DNA of 64,000 nucleotides from Larix kaempferi (GCA_027924585.1 BSBM01000361.1:63641501-63705500), one strand, 5' to 3'. Shown: positions 48,301-59,865, counted from the stretch's first letter. The notes: generated from the letters alone by a model not told the origin. Made by a program: numbers and translations.

Positions 48301-49595
48301 AGTTTCCAAGACTAGTGGTTGACCTTGTTCGGAGGTTGATCCCACCTATAGTGTAAATTTTTGCCTGGTAGAAAACTAGATATTTCCGTTATCTCATTTT
48401 ATTTTGCAAGTGATATGTTAGCAGCATTTCCATTGATTTGAGCTATCACATGTTTTGAGTTTCACAAAGTTTCAATATCTTGTATCACAACTGCTTCTTG
48501 CTTCTTAAAATGAACAAAGCCTCTTGAACTTGGCCGAATCCAAGTCAAGAGCACTCTCTATCAGAGAGCATTGTTAGAATTTGCATCTCTCTTGCATTAG
48601 GCATTTTAATTTAGCAAGTCTCTTGAACTGCGGTCATAAGATCAAGTCAAGAGCGCTCTCTGTCGGAGAGTTGAACGAGTGCTCTAATAAATAAAACTTT
48701 TCAACACACACTTCCCTTTTAATTAATTTATCTTGGTTTTTCGTCCTACACACGTATGCTCTGCCAACCGGAAACGGTTGGGCTAGTACTCAGAAAGGTG
48801 CAAGACTTGTTAATTTCGCAAGTGATAATATTAATTAAAATTTTACCCCAAAACCCCAACCAAAGACAAAATCATTGAGTTCTTCCTGAAAGAGGTAGTG
48901 CCGGAAATCCACTGTCAGACTCGAGGGCGGTCAAGCCGCAAGCACACTTGCCCTCTTTGCAATCTGGGTGCTCCCGACCTATCACCTAATAGGTTGCCAG
49001 TATTTTTCTTGGGTAAGGTTCCACATCCTTTTGATACCTTTGTTCTTAGCCATAATAATCAAGACAACTAAAATCTTCAATTTACCAAGATAAGCTGCAA
49101 AACGGTCTCAAGAACTTGTTTCTCAAACACTTGTATCAACATTTCAATCACTCAGTATCTTTTTGACTCCATAAGGCACTGGTCCTTTATCATATACTTT
49201 ATTTGCTTAATATCAATCTGGAGTACTTGCTTTAATTTTCATAAAGAGTGATTTGTTTATAATTCAGTGTATCTTTCATTTTCTCTTGCAACGTGGATTG
49301 CGTTATCTTAGTTTCATTTAAAGTATTTTTGTGTCTCTCACCCTCAAACTCCTAAACAACACCCATCCGCATCTCAACATCAAAAAACATATAAAACACA
49401 AGAGCCTTAGACAACTCTTTGTAGGGACTACCCCCCTTGGCTTCGTTAGGAGTTAGCCTAAACGGAGGAGCTGGGATTCAGGTGACAGTACCTGGCTCAT
49501 TGCTTGCCCCCAAGGCCACACCTCTCCCCACTTTCCAGTGAGGGAGACAGCTTTCGAAAGATTTCTGCTGCTGGTGTGCAGTTTGGCGGACAACA
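45314..49595 (+). mobile_element. Element E 5' LTR (4282 bp)
   Basis: Runs TGTTATCACCTATTTTG to TTGGCGGACAACA, followed by TCTT and the primer site. Nearly identical to the 3' LTR at 60675 onward. It contains the polypyrimidine block (about 47215-47515), paired hairpins with CTCTCT.TC.GAGAG (about 48553 and 48656), GTGCTCTAATAAATAAA (about 48680) and TTTGACTCCATAAGGCACTGG (about 49165). ORFs in it are not conserved as proteins. Confidence 0.93.
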
Positions 49596-49599
49596 TCTT

Positions 49600-49617
49600 T
49601 GGCGCCGCTGCCGGGGA
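49600..49617 (+). other. Element E primer binding site (tRNA-Asp type)
   Basis: TGGCGCCGCTGCCGGGGA, four bases after the LTR. Plant Ty3/gypsy elements commonly carry TGGCGCCGTTGCCGGGGA, complementary to tRNA-Asp; one substitution. Confidence 0.88.
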
Positions 49618-49780
49618 CAAATCTTTTTGTTCTTGGACGACCTTAGTTTTTTCTAGTTTGTTTTACCTTTTTGATAGATTCTCAATCTATCTAGCGACTC
49701 CACTGCCCTTTTTTCCTTTTTGGTAGATTTTTAGTTTAATCACTCTCAGAAATTAGACTTGAATCCACCTGGCGACTCCA

Positions 49781-50957
49781 TTGTCCGTTAACACCTCAAG
49801 GTATTCGACTAGAAGAAACTATGAAGGCTTGCTTAGTTTTATCCCAGAACCTGAAAAGGTTTATAGGAGAAGACTGAACAAGCTTGCTTCTCGTAAAATC
49901 CTTGAAGAACTTAGGTCTCAATCTATTTCTGACATCCATAGTCTTTTTCAAGAAAATAACTTAGAAAATTCTGAAAATTCTGAAAACAGTAATAATTGTT
50001 TTTCCGATACAATGGGTGATTTCTTTTCTCCCCTCAACATTACTCAGATAGCATGTCAACCACATGATATTCCAGACAAAGCTATCGACCAACTTCCCAT
50101 TTTTACTGGCACTGATGCCATTACTGCTGCATATCATCTCGAAGCCTTCTCATAATGTACAAGTGGATATGTCCGAGATCCTGCTCACAAGCATGATGAT
50201 GTATACATGAAGTTGTTTGCTTTGTCCTTAGATGGGGATGCTGGTGATTGGTTCATCGGCTTACCAAACAACTCTTTTGCAACATTGATTGATTTCAAAA
50301 ATGCTTTCACCAACAAGTATGGTGAGAAAAAAGAACCCCGAGATCAACTTGCTACGTTAACAAACATCAAAAGAAGTGAGATGGAAACCATGGAAGAGTT
50401 CAATAAGAAATTTACCGACTTATCCAATGCAATCCCTACAGATTACAAACCAACTCCACATACTATACTGGTTTACTACATTGAAGCTTTAAGTGGAGAG
50501 ATGCAGTATGAGCTTAGGGATAAGGAGCCCACCACTTTGTTGCAAGCACAGACAATGGCAACTAAGATAGATAAAAACATGCAGTCTTCTGGTAAATCAA
50601 ATTTTCATGGTTATTCAAGAGCTCAAACTCCATTGAAATCAACTGAGCCTAAAGATAAAGATCCTTTATCTGCTATAAAGGATTCGTACGAGAAAAAAAT
50701 GATGGAGATGTGTGAGAGGATGGAAAAAGCTGAACAGAAACATGAAGTCCAAATGAAGGAAGTGCAAAATAAAATCATGAACATAGAAAGAGCACATGTC
50801 CAACATGTTCAACAAATCTAGCAGACTCAACCGATTCAAAGAAACTATCCTCCCGAAAACAATTGGCAGAAAAGGGCTCCCAACAATGAAAAGAGGCCTC
50901 CGAGTCAAATAGAGGCTGCTAACATAAATGAAATATATATCCCATTCTGCAGAGCTG
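49781..50957 (+). pseudogene. Element E gag (Retrotrans_gag type), truncated by F
   Basis: Reads RRNYEGLLSFIPEPEKVYRR, LPIFTGTDAITAAYHLEAF, then KLFALSLDGDAGDWFIGLP and FKNAFTNKYGEKKEP, the core of the Ty3/gypsy Retrotrans_gag domain. A coiled-coil-like Lys/Glu-rich stretch follows (YEKKMMEMCERMEKAEQKHE), then YPPENNWQKRAP and IPFCRA. In-frame TAA at 50153-50155 and TAG at 50819-50821 interrupt it; both are explained by C-to-T change of Gln codons. No ATG precedes the first conserved residues; 49781 is TTG. The frame stops abruptly at the F junction, just where a Cys-rich segment seems to begin. Confidence 0.88.
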
Positions 50958-51698
50958 CTGACCTCGCTTGCAGAGATTTCAGTTTTCTTCAATTTGCGAG
51001 AAGTCATACGTTCAATACAGGCATCATAAGATTGATGCAAACTCTCAGTAGGATGCGCAAACCTTTGTTTGACATACTGATTCTGCAAATGTCTCAGCTA
51101 ATTGGGCTAGCAAAATCGCAATTTTGGCACAGCTAGCAAACATTTCGGTTTTATCTGGAGGTTACGACTTCTAATAGCTGCTGTGGCATCCAAAAATCCC
51201 GAAATTTCTCTTCCTTATTCGAGCTCGAGCTGTCTCTACAGAAGATCCTCTTCTACTCATAACCTGCTGCTTCTTTTAAACCTTCCAGATCTGTTGCTGC
51301 AAGTTACTTTACGCATGCATAATATTCCTTAATCCGAGTGGGTGCAAGACTTAGACTGAACAGCAATACCTTCTAGCTCAAGCTGCTACAGGATTTGGAT
51401 CTTTGTTTCAAAGAATCCTCTTTTCCAAGCTTAACGTAATCCCCAAATCTTTACTGTTGCTGCTTCTTGACTGTGGTCCCCAAAAAGTGTAATTGTTCTC
51501 AACTTAAATAGACCTCTGAAAAAGGCTAAAATAGGCAGGCACCGTGACCACTGTATCTTTGATATCACATTTCAGATGTGTTTTGGCTATCACTTTCATC
51601 TTTGATAAGCACCTACAGAATCGAAACATAATCCTCATCTGAACCAACATCTTGGTCCTACTTTCAAGTGACCACCCATGCAAAAATGGGAGGTAACA
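50958..51698 (-). mobile_element. Element F 3' LTR remnant (741 bp)
   Basis: Direct copy of 55761-56471 plus 59882-59911, with only about six single-base differences seen by eye. On the minus strand it starts TGTTACCTCCCATTTTTGC. It covers only the first 741 bases of the LTR; the rest, corresponding to 53321-55760, is missing. Confidence 0.85.
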
Positions 51699-51864
51699 TC
51701 TGGCTCCAACTGCGGGACGTGTGCTCGCCTCGGTGAGTGCATGAGAACCCCAGCTTCTCGGTTATCGTAGACCAATTCAAAACAAAATTGCAGAGTGGGG
51801 GGATGGCTCAATTCACATCCCAGACCCACAGATTTATTACACAACAGAAAGAAGCATACGAACC

Positions 51865-51884
51865 AAAAAAAAAAAAAAAAAAAA
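51865..51884 (+). repeat. Run of 20 A
   Basis: Homopolymer in the 3' part of the F internal region (poly-T on the F sense strand). Confidence 0.95.
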
Positions 51885-51949
51885 TTAAATGCTCTTGTAG
51901 GAGCTTTATTTATGCTACCTACCCTAACCTAACACAAGACAAGAACCAG

Positions 51950-53047
51950 TCAAGTGTATGCCCACAACCAGTGGAGCCATTCCAGCGTATTATCACTGCT
52001 GGACTGCTTTTCCATGTGTTTGTTTAGAGACAGCGACAGGGATATATTTGCCCTAAAACAGTGTTGTCTCGCAGCGTGCTCATGAATAAGTTTGAATATC
52101 AGATTGTCAAAATAGAAGAAATCACTGAAACTTTGACCAAAGGTATCAGAAAATGCACAAGAAGCTTCTATCCATAGACTGACAGGGCTTAAATACAAAC
52201 CTCCGTTATAAAGCTGCTCCGGCTGATCTATGAAATGAGTACTGCTATCTTCAACAAAACGAATCTGAGGCAGCTCTAGACTTTCTTTATAAAACTGTTC
52301 ATGATCATCTTTAATGGTGAAAATCTGAGACAGCTCCATCTTTTCATCATACTACTGCTCATGAACTTGGGGAAGCTCTATCTTTTCCTTATTTTCGTAA
52401 TTCTGTTCAAGTTGGTTTGCAAAACAAACACTGTTGTCTTGAATAAAATGAGCTTGAAGTAAGTCTGAATCTTCATCATGAAACTGCTCAGGAATGAAAC
52501 AAATCTAAGGCAGCTCCATATTTTCAATGTTTTTTATTTCAGCAGAAGGCCGCTCAGCTACATCCTCAAATAGGGACCCCTGTATTCCTTCTTCAATAAA
52601 ATCTTCAATGTCTTCTTTTAATTCAAGATGGAACCTAGGGATGAGAGCATCGTATTGTCTAGCAAGCTGCTCAATCTCATTGACAGTCCCATCATGCCAG
52701 CAGAGGAGAAACCTTTCAAAAATCATTATCAATGAATCTACGGATTTATTCGGAAAATTATAGAACCAATTGTCTGCATCCCCTTCCAAAGTGAAAGCAA
52801 AAATGACCATAAGGTCATCCTCACAATAAACATTTAAATCAACCATCAATTTGCAGTAAGAGGCAATGTGATAGATCGCTGAAACATCATCCTTTCCATG
52901 GAACTTTGGGAGAATGTCATGCACCGTTTCACAGTCATAGCAGTCATTAGGAAAACCATGGATATTTGAGAAATCTAGCGCGGGAAAAGCTTCGCGCAGA
53001 GTAGCTTCGTGCAGAAGATTACGCGGTTTTTCTTTATCATCATCCAT
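51950..53047 (-). pseudogene. Element F gag-like protein with two amber stops
   Basis: Starts at ATG 53047 (MDDDKEKPRNLLHEATLREA). The gag core shows LPKFHGKDDVSAIYHIASY, FAFTLEGDADNWFYNFP and IFERFLLCWHDG, equivalent to LPIFTGTDAITAAYH and SLDGDAGDWFIGLP in E. TAG at 52507-52505 and TAG at 52354-52352 interrupt one continuous frame that otherwise runs to TGA at 51950 (366 codons including the stop). The C-terminal part is acidic and repeats ELPQ-type units (MELP-stop-I, IELPQV, MELSQI, LELPQI) with HEQ/PEQ spacers. No zinc knuckle is visible. Both stops fit CAG to TAG. Confidence 0.85.
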
Positions 53048-53299
53048 AAATCAAATAATGAAGCACTAAATCAGAAACATAGTCATACCTCATACCAAAC
53101 TGTGGAGTCGCCAAGGTGAGCTTGAAAGCTTTCCAATGAGTGTGCTCACCTCTACACCCAATAGGATCTTCAAATTTGTAAAAGGATAAGGGCTCTATCC
53201 CTTTGTGGAGTCGCCATGTGAGAAAAAGAATCTGCAATAAAATCTCCCACAAATGTCGTTATTGAAGCATAGTCTTCAAATTTCGGGAACTGGACTTTG

Positions 53300-53317
53300 T
53301 CCCCGGCAGCGGCGCCA
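53300..53317 (-). other. Element F primer binding site (tRNA-Asp type)
   Basis: Minus strand TGGCGCCGCTGCCGGGGA, identical to the E site, three bases from the LTR end (minus strand GGACAACA then TTT). Confidence 0.88.
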
Positions 53318-55248
53318 AAATGTTGTCCTCTGAAATGGCATGCGTGTCGTTTTAAAAGCCCAAAATGCAACACACCAGCCGAAATGACAACTCTCTCAGG
53401 AGAGAGGCCAATGTCACCACACTCCTCTCCTCTTCGCTTCAGGTTGGCTCTTCTCCAACACTAGGGGGGTATCCCTAAACTAGGATCGCTAAGGCAAGTA
53501 CAGTAACGGGCAAGGTGAATGGAAAAGGCTGCCTTAGGGAAACGGAAGTAACAAAAGATAGTTTTCAAAATGGGTGATGGAAAAGGAAGGGAAGATCAAT
53601 CCTCAGGGAAAGACCAGTGCCAGTATCAGAAGGGGAAATGGAGTCAAAAGAGGGCTCATGGAGGCTTTATGCTTCATAAAAAGTGAGACGAATCTAGAAT
53701 GCATAAACAATCAAATCTTAATCGACATTTTGTACAACCGAATACTGATGTCCATTGAGAAAATAATTGTTCAAGCATAATTAACCAACTTAATCCTAAA
53801 TGGCTAATCTATTGTGCTTTATAAAGCCCTCACAAGCTAGATTCATTCTACAATTCGAAATACATCACACAAGCACATGAAGGAAGCTCAATCTGTCCAC
53901 AAAACCGGCTGATTTTTTCATTAACGCTCAACAGGGATAAAAAACCCAAAAATTTTCCATCGTGGTTACAATGAAGAGGCTAGCTCTTTATAGGCCCAAA
54001 AGGCTCTCAAGAATAAAATAATAAAAAAAATAAAAATCAGGATGCAGATCCACTTTTTACTAAAGTCTAAGTAGACTTTATTGTATAACTAAAGTGAGCA
54101 CTCTCCATCAGCAGCTAAAAATCAAACTGTAGCACACCTGTCAACCAACCAAAATTAAATATGAATGGTCCAGTCCCACAACTGGCTGTAAAATGACGCG
54201 TGGAAGAAACTGCCACTTAGGCCTTTTCGCTGCACATCCATGAGACCACGCACGATTTTGACGTTACTCTAATTGATAACTGCTGCCGAATTAAATGACA
54301 CAGGTGGCCATCCTAGCCACTCCCACAACTCCACCCGATGGTGAACATCCGTGAGGTGTTTTAACAACACGGTAACATACCCATCAACTAAACTCCACGA
54401 TGATAATTTGCTTTGCTTCAACGGAACACGCATCGGCTGTCAGTGAAGACATACACCCACTGCTGTTAACATGAAAAGAACTGGCTGTCAATGTAACCTC
54501 CATATAGCTAGAAGAAAATGTGACCCGATGCTAATCGGGAACCGGCACCAGTTAACAGTGATTCCAACATGCACTTAGTTGCCAAGTTGAAGATGACAAG
54601 AGTGCAATCGGCTACCAAAATCGCGACCAAAGCAGATGTCTTCAGTTTCAGCCATGTGTAAATCCAAAGGTAGATGAGCCAAAAACTATGCCACGGTGAT
54701 TTGAGGCGCTCCAAAAAACTCCACGAGATTGATAGCTGTCAGACGCCGAGACCACTGAGCCAAAAAAAAAAACGTGGACTCCCCCACGACGTGACCTCAA
54801 CATAAAATGAAATACCTGCGATTTGGCGTGTATGAGCGGATCGGCAGCAAATAAAATCACGATTCCAAGGCCTCGAGCTTGGCGGCGACCAGAAATTTCG
54901 TCTTCTAATTTGTTGCTGTGTGTTGATCAATTTGCTGAGCCCCGATTTGCTTCACATTTCGCCATGCTAATTTATTTGGAAACCGAGCATGAATCCCAAC
55001 TCCGCTCGGCGGTTAAGTGAGTATGAAACCTTGGCGCTTATACAACTCGAGTCATTCTTTAAAATTTTCACATGAAACCTGAGATCTGGCGACTGCCTGC
55101 GGGCGGATTTCATAAGTGATGGCAGCGTAAAATCGGCTAGCACCTCCGTCGACACTCATCAAAAGATAATCCCTAGTGACTGACGGTCAAAGGTTTTCTG
55201 CGGCTGATCCATCCAGTTTGACCCCGAGCTCTGGTGTTCGCGGGTTAT

Positions 55249-55758
55249 CTAACTGAAATCCGAGCCTGAGTTCGCATTGCCTCTTCCTCTACCCACAGTC
55301 TGAAAATTGTTAGGGCCTTTTTCTCTGCCTGCGTATTGACAAAGGCTGCTCCTTTCTCCATTTGACACGGTCGGTAAATTTGTCCCATCAAATAAACTTC
55401 CAGATTTTATTGAAACTTCATCACAAATTTGACCATGACCAGTGGATTTGTCGGAAGATACTACAATAGATCTGTGTTCCGATGTTTCTGGACTCCAAGG
55501 CCTTAAACATTCGACCTGATCGCTTCTGCACTCGGTACTTGATTCTGGGTTGCTAGCAGATACTGCCATTGAATTCTGAGTTGGAAAACTCTTCTCTAGG
55601 TTATTGCAGATTTCAGCTTGATGATTTAAGGATGAATTAGCATCAAATTGATATTCACCTTTTGGATAAACCTCCTTCTCGTTTCCAACTTCTTTAATAC
55701 CCGTGTCTGCATGGCTTACAAAATGCCTAGGTTCATAATGAATGTTTTCGGAGGGCAA
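55249..55758 (-). pseudogene. Gene-like frame in F LTR, unknown, possible captured exon
   Basis: An open frame of 169 codons on the F sense strand (PSENIHYEPRHFVSHAD to GRGRGNANSGSDFS-stop). Its composition is ordinary: Ser, Asn and Glu rich, without the low complexity of the other spurious frames. Upstream, in the shared LTR part, short frames read AKIAILLAQLAETFAE and QYVKQRFAHPTESLHQSY then DACIERMTSRKLKKTEISAS, again protein-like but in different frames. No domain recognised and no transposon motif. It begins at TTG, so no start codon is evident. It could be an exon of a host gene captured by the LTR, or chance. I cannot name a parent gene. Confidence 0.35.
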
Positions 55759-56504
55759 TTCTGACCTCGCTTGCAGAGATTTCAGTTTTCTTCAATTTGC
55801 GAGAAGTCATACGTTCAATACAGGCATCATAAGATTGATGCAAACTCTCAGTAGGATGCGCAAACCTTTGTTTGACATACTGATTCTGCAAATGTCTCAG
55901 CTAATTGGGCTAGCAAAATCGCAATTTTGGCACAGCTAGCAAACATTTCGGTTTTATCTGGAGGTTACGACTTCTAATAGCTGCTGTGGCATCCAAAAAT
56001 CCCGAAATTTCTCTTCCTTATTGGAGCTCGGGCTGTCTCTACAGAAGATCCTCTTCTACTCATAACCTGCTGCTTCTTTTAAACCTTCCAGATCTGTTGC
56101 TGCAAGTTACTTTACGCATGCATAATATTCCTTAATCCGAGTGGGTGCAAGACTTAGACTGAACAGCAATACCTTCTAGCTCAAGCTGCTACAGGATTTG
56201 GATCTTTGTTTCAAAGAATCCTCTTTTCCAAGCTTAACGTAATCCCCAAATCTTTACTGTTGCTGCTTCTTGACTGTGGTCCCCAAAAAGTGTAACTGTT
56301 CTCAACTTAAATAGACCTCTGAAAAAAGCTAAAATAGGCAGGCACCGTGACCACTGTATCTTTGATATCACATTTCAGATGTGTTTTGGCTATCACTTTC
56401 ATCTTTGATAAGCACCTACAGAATTGAAACATAATCCTCATCTGAACCAACATCTTGGTCCTACTTTCAAGCTAAGAAACAGGATTCGTTATAAAATAGG
56501 CAAG

Positions 56505-56662
56505 TGTCGTGTCCCTATCGAATCGGACACGATTCGACCTGAGGTCGTGTCCGATTCGATTTTCCAACGAATCCGTTTTTCGGACACGCTATTTCGACGA
56601 GTCGGACACGAATTTGGAACGTGTCCCGACTGTCGGACACGCGTCCCTCAAACAGGACACGT
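56505..56662 (+). repeat. Left subterminal repeat cluster of hAT
   Basis: At least eight GGACACG or CGTGTCC copies in both orientations (for example near 56510, 56525, 56545, 56580, 56603, 56619, 56634 and 56656). Confidence 0.85.
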
Positions 56663-56881
56663 TAAGTGCGCGAAAAGACAGAAAAGTGCGGCCGGGTGAG
56701 TTATAAAACTAAATTTTGAGTTTCTTTTTATCATTTGCAAGGAAAGGAGTTGGCTAAGAGTGATTGTATGTGCAGGTGAAGGCGATTTGAAGGCGATTTG
56801 AAGGCTATCCAAGCAATTCCAAGTGCATTCCGGTGGATTTGTGGAGAGGATTGCAAGCTCAACCATCACACAACAAAAGGA

Positions 56882-57044
56882 ATGTCTCAATCAGCTAGGG
56901 CAGGAGGTAGGGGTCAAAGGAGAGGGAGAAATGCACCATCTAGTGCCTCCCCTCGTATTCCACCAAGCACAAGCGGTTCTCCTCCTCCGTCTCCGTCAAG
57001 TGCTCCATCGGCTGCTAGTGGAGCTCAGCTCATGCTCCATTTAA
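56882..57044 (+). other. Possible transposase N-terminal exon in another frame
   Basis: ATG at 56882 opens MSQSARAGGRGQRRGRNAPS, a basic, Ser/Pro-rich stretch suited to the disordered N-terminus of such transposases. It then fails to reach the BED finger. FNPVLARQQAKKK is readable one frame over (about 57040-57080), and YPLWKYVTRKDG a further frame over after an A8 run at 57073-57080. Two small indels would explain this; an unrecognised intron is the alternative. Confidence 0.45.
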
Positions 57045-59422
57045 CCCTGTTTTAGCAAGACAACAAGCCAAGAAAAAAAATACCCTTTGTGGAAGTATGT
57101 GACAAGAAAAGATGGGCCCGGGGCAAAGCTTGGTGGGGGAGGTAATGTGTCTTGGAGATGCAATTTTTGCAAGCATGACTTCATGAGCACATATTTCCGG
57201 GTTAAGGGCCATTTGTTGGCCCTTCCTTCTTGTGGGATTTCTTCATGCAAAGCGGTGACTGTTCACCAAAGGAGGGATATGGAAAGAGAGGATCATGTTG
57301 GCTTAGGGAAGGTGGCAGCAGCAAGCAAGAAAAAAGAGGATGATCCTCTTCCATTTTTGAGAAAGCCCTCTAGCACCAAGCCTCCATTTCCACCTAGCTC
57401 TAGCAGTCATGGGCGTGGAGATACTCATCAAACAAGAAAGAGGCAATCTATCGGTGGTCCAATGGATAGGATTTTCCAACAAGAGGCGAGAGAAGAGGTA
57501 GACCTTACCATTGCATTTTTCTTCTACCTCAACTTCATCTCATTCAATGTTGCACGGTCACCATTGTATTTTGAGACGGTTAAAACTATCTTGGATCGAG
57601 CTCCAAGTGGTTATGTGCCTCCTAGTTCAGAGAAGCTTAGAACCACATTGTTGGTTAAAGCAAAGAAGGAGGTAGATAAAATCCTTGAGCCAATTAGAAC
57701 AACATGGCCCTCATGCGGTGTGAGTGTTGTTTCTGATGGATGGACGGATCCCGCACGCCATCCACTCATCAATTTCATGGTATCTTCCCAAAATGGACCG
57801 TTGTTCTTGAAAGCGGTGGATGCTCTTGGGAAATACAAGGATGCACAATTTATGGGCGATTTATTCATCAAAACCATTGAAGAAGTAGGTGTTGATTCGT
57901 GTGTACAAATCATCACGGACAATGCACCTGTTTGCAAGGCTGCTGGCATGATTGTGGAAGCTAAATATCCACAGGTATGTTCATTTTGGACACCTTTCAT
58001 TTCTGATTTGCTCATTGTTTGAATTTGGTCATTGCAATGTTAGTGTTGTAGAGTCATTGATACATGCTTTTATTGCTCTTACAGGTTTTTTGGACACCTT
58101 GCATTGTCCATTCCTTGAATTTAGCACTGAAAGCCATTGCTTCGGATGTGACATGGATTGGAAACCTTATTGAGGATGCACGCCATATCCGTAACTTTGT
58201 GCAAAACCACACAAATGCCCTCACCATCTACAAACAATACACACAGCTTTCATTGCTGAAGGTTGCAGATACTCGGTTTGCTTCCTCATTCATCATGCTC
58301 AAGAGGTTGAGGGAGGTCAAAACCGCTCTTGGGTCCATGGTGATTTCAGAGTTTTGGGCTTTTTGGAGAAAGACGGATCAGGCTGCTTCACAAAAGGTGA
58401 AGGACACGGCGTTAAATGATGGTTGGTGGGACATGGTAGATCTTAGCATTAAGATCATGGAGCCAATCATTTCTTTGTTGCGGTTTGCAGACACGGACCA
58501 ACCCATCCTAGCAGAGGTTTTGGAGGGGTGGGATTCCATGATTGAGTCCACGAGGTCCATTGTCATGGAGAATGAGTGTCCCGAGTATGGGACATCGGCA
58601 GAGAACTTATGGACCATTATTCGGGATATTCTTATCTCCAGGTGGGATAAGAATTGCACACCTTTGCATTGCTTGGCCCACTCCTTGAACCCCAAGTTCT
58701 ACACTCAGGAGTGGCTCACTGGTGGATCGGGGGCCTCACACAGAGTCCCTCCTCACATGGATGCAGAGATTGCAAATGGGAGGAAGATAGCACTTAGACG
58801 GCTATTTCAGGATAGAGACATGCTTGAGGAGGTGGAGGATGGCTTTGTAGATTTTTCCACTGGCACTGGGAGATTTGGAGCTATGATGTGCTTAGAGATA
58901 GGGAGGGTAAGACACCCTATCGTTGGTGGGCTACTCATGGGGGCAACATCCCCTATTCTACAGAAGTTAGCCTTCAGGGTCATCTCTCAAGTTACATCAT
59001 CCTCTTGTTGTGAGAGGAATTGGAGCACATATGGGAACTTGTACAGTGTGAAGAAGAGCAGGCTTGAGCAGTCCAGGGCAGAGTCGATGGTGTATGTGCA
59101 CTCCAACCTTCGTCTTATTTACAGGAAGAGGGAGGAGTGGGTGAAGGGAAAGACAAAGATGTGGGATGTCTTTCCTGATGATATGGGTTTGGACAGCAGT
59201 ACTGAGTTGGCATTAGCCAACATGGATCTTAATGATCCAGTGCTAGAGCCGGTCACTTTTGATGATAGTGATCGTATAGAGGGGTCATCCTCCACAGCAG
59301 CAGATGCAGATCGTCAGATGGGCAGAGAGGAGGAGGAGGAGGAGGGGGAGGAGGATGAGGATCAGGGCAGTGGCAGTGGCAGTGATGAGTATGTTGATTC
59401 AGGCATGGAGGAGGACTACTGA
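57045..59422 (+). pseudogene. hAT transposase (BED finger, DUF659, hATC), two exons
   Basis: Exon 1 to 57974, intron 57975-58084 (GT-AG), exon 2 58085-59422. The BED finger has W at 57090, CNFC (Cys codons 57159 and 57168), then KGHLL and a final Cys near 57246. DUF659 includes VVSDGWTD and IITDNAPVCKAAG, with the Asp residues expected in hAT catalytic cores. Exon 2 starts VFWTPCIVHSLNLALK, then WWDMVDLSIKIMEPI, and ends with the hATC dimerisation region (QKLAFRVISQVTSSSCCERNWS, SRLEQSRAESMVYVHSNLRL) and an acidic tail. Defects: no in-frame ATG before the BED finger, and a short out-of-frame stretch at about 58900-58942. Otherwise open for about 750 codons. Confidence 0.9.
57975..58084 (+). 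other. Intron in hAT transposase (110 bp)
   Basis: CCACAG|GTATGT at the donor and TGCTCTTACAG|GTTTTT at the acceptor. Splicing joins KYPQ to VFWTPCIVHSLNLAL in phase 0, as this protein family expects. The unspliced frame meets a stop at 58020-58022. Confidence 0.85.
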
Positions 59423-59774
59423 CATATGGGATTCTCCATCTTGATCCACCCCTTTTTGTATTTACTATTAGTCTATTTGGCATTTGCCAGTGCCCAGTGG
59501 CATTCCGACATATATGTATACATTTTGATTTTGATGACTTAATGAGAAATATGGTTCCGACATGCATCTGTGTCTCATTGTGATTTGTGAATGACAAATG
59601 TGTTGTGAATCGTGATTTGTGAATGACAAATGTGTAATCACTAATCAATGTGTTTTTATTCTAATTTCTATTGAATATTTGTAAATGTTCTAGTTTCTAA
59701 ATATTTTTGGATCTATATGTCTATATTTTTAAATTTTAATATATTTTTAAAAAAAATATATATGTATATAAAAC

Positions 59775-59865
59775 GTATCCTACGTGTCCTGATTTCGGGG
59801 GTCACCGTGTCCGTGTCGGACTCTCGTATTTTCGTGTCCTACGTGTCTCGTGTCCCCGTGTCAGG
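59775..59865 (+). repeat. Right subterminal repeat cluster of hAT
   Basis: CGTGTCC and close variants recur about every 10-15 bases (ACGTGTCCTG, CCGTGTCCGTGTCGG, TCGTGTCCTACGTGTCTCGTGTCCCCGTGTC), mirroring the left cluster. Confidence 0.85.

Noticed and set aside
50666-51088. 140-residue minus-strand frame
   Set aside because: It spans the E/F junction: half is antisense E gag and half is F LTR, so it cannot be one gene, although the F part is noted under the captured-fragment finding.
50958-51698. R1 and R2 as complete 741-bp LTRs of a plus-strand element
   Set aside because: The canonical primer site at 53300-53317 and the gag frame are on the minus strand, no primer site or purine tract sits at the alternative boundary, and the flanks do not form a TSD.
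59253-59648. 131-residue minus-strand frame with a proline run
   Set aside because: It is the antisense of the acidic GAG-codon tail of the hAT transposase.
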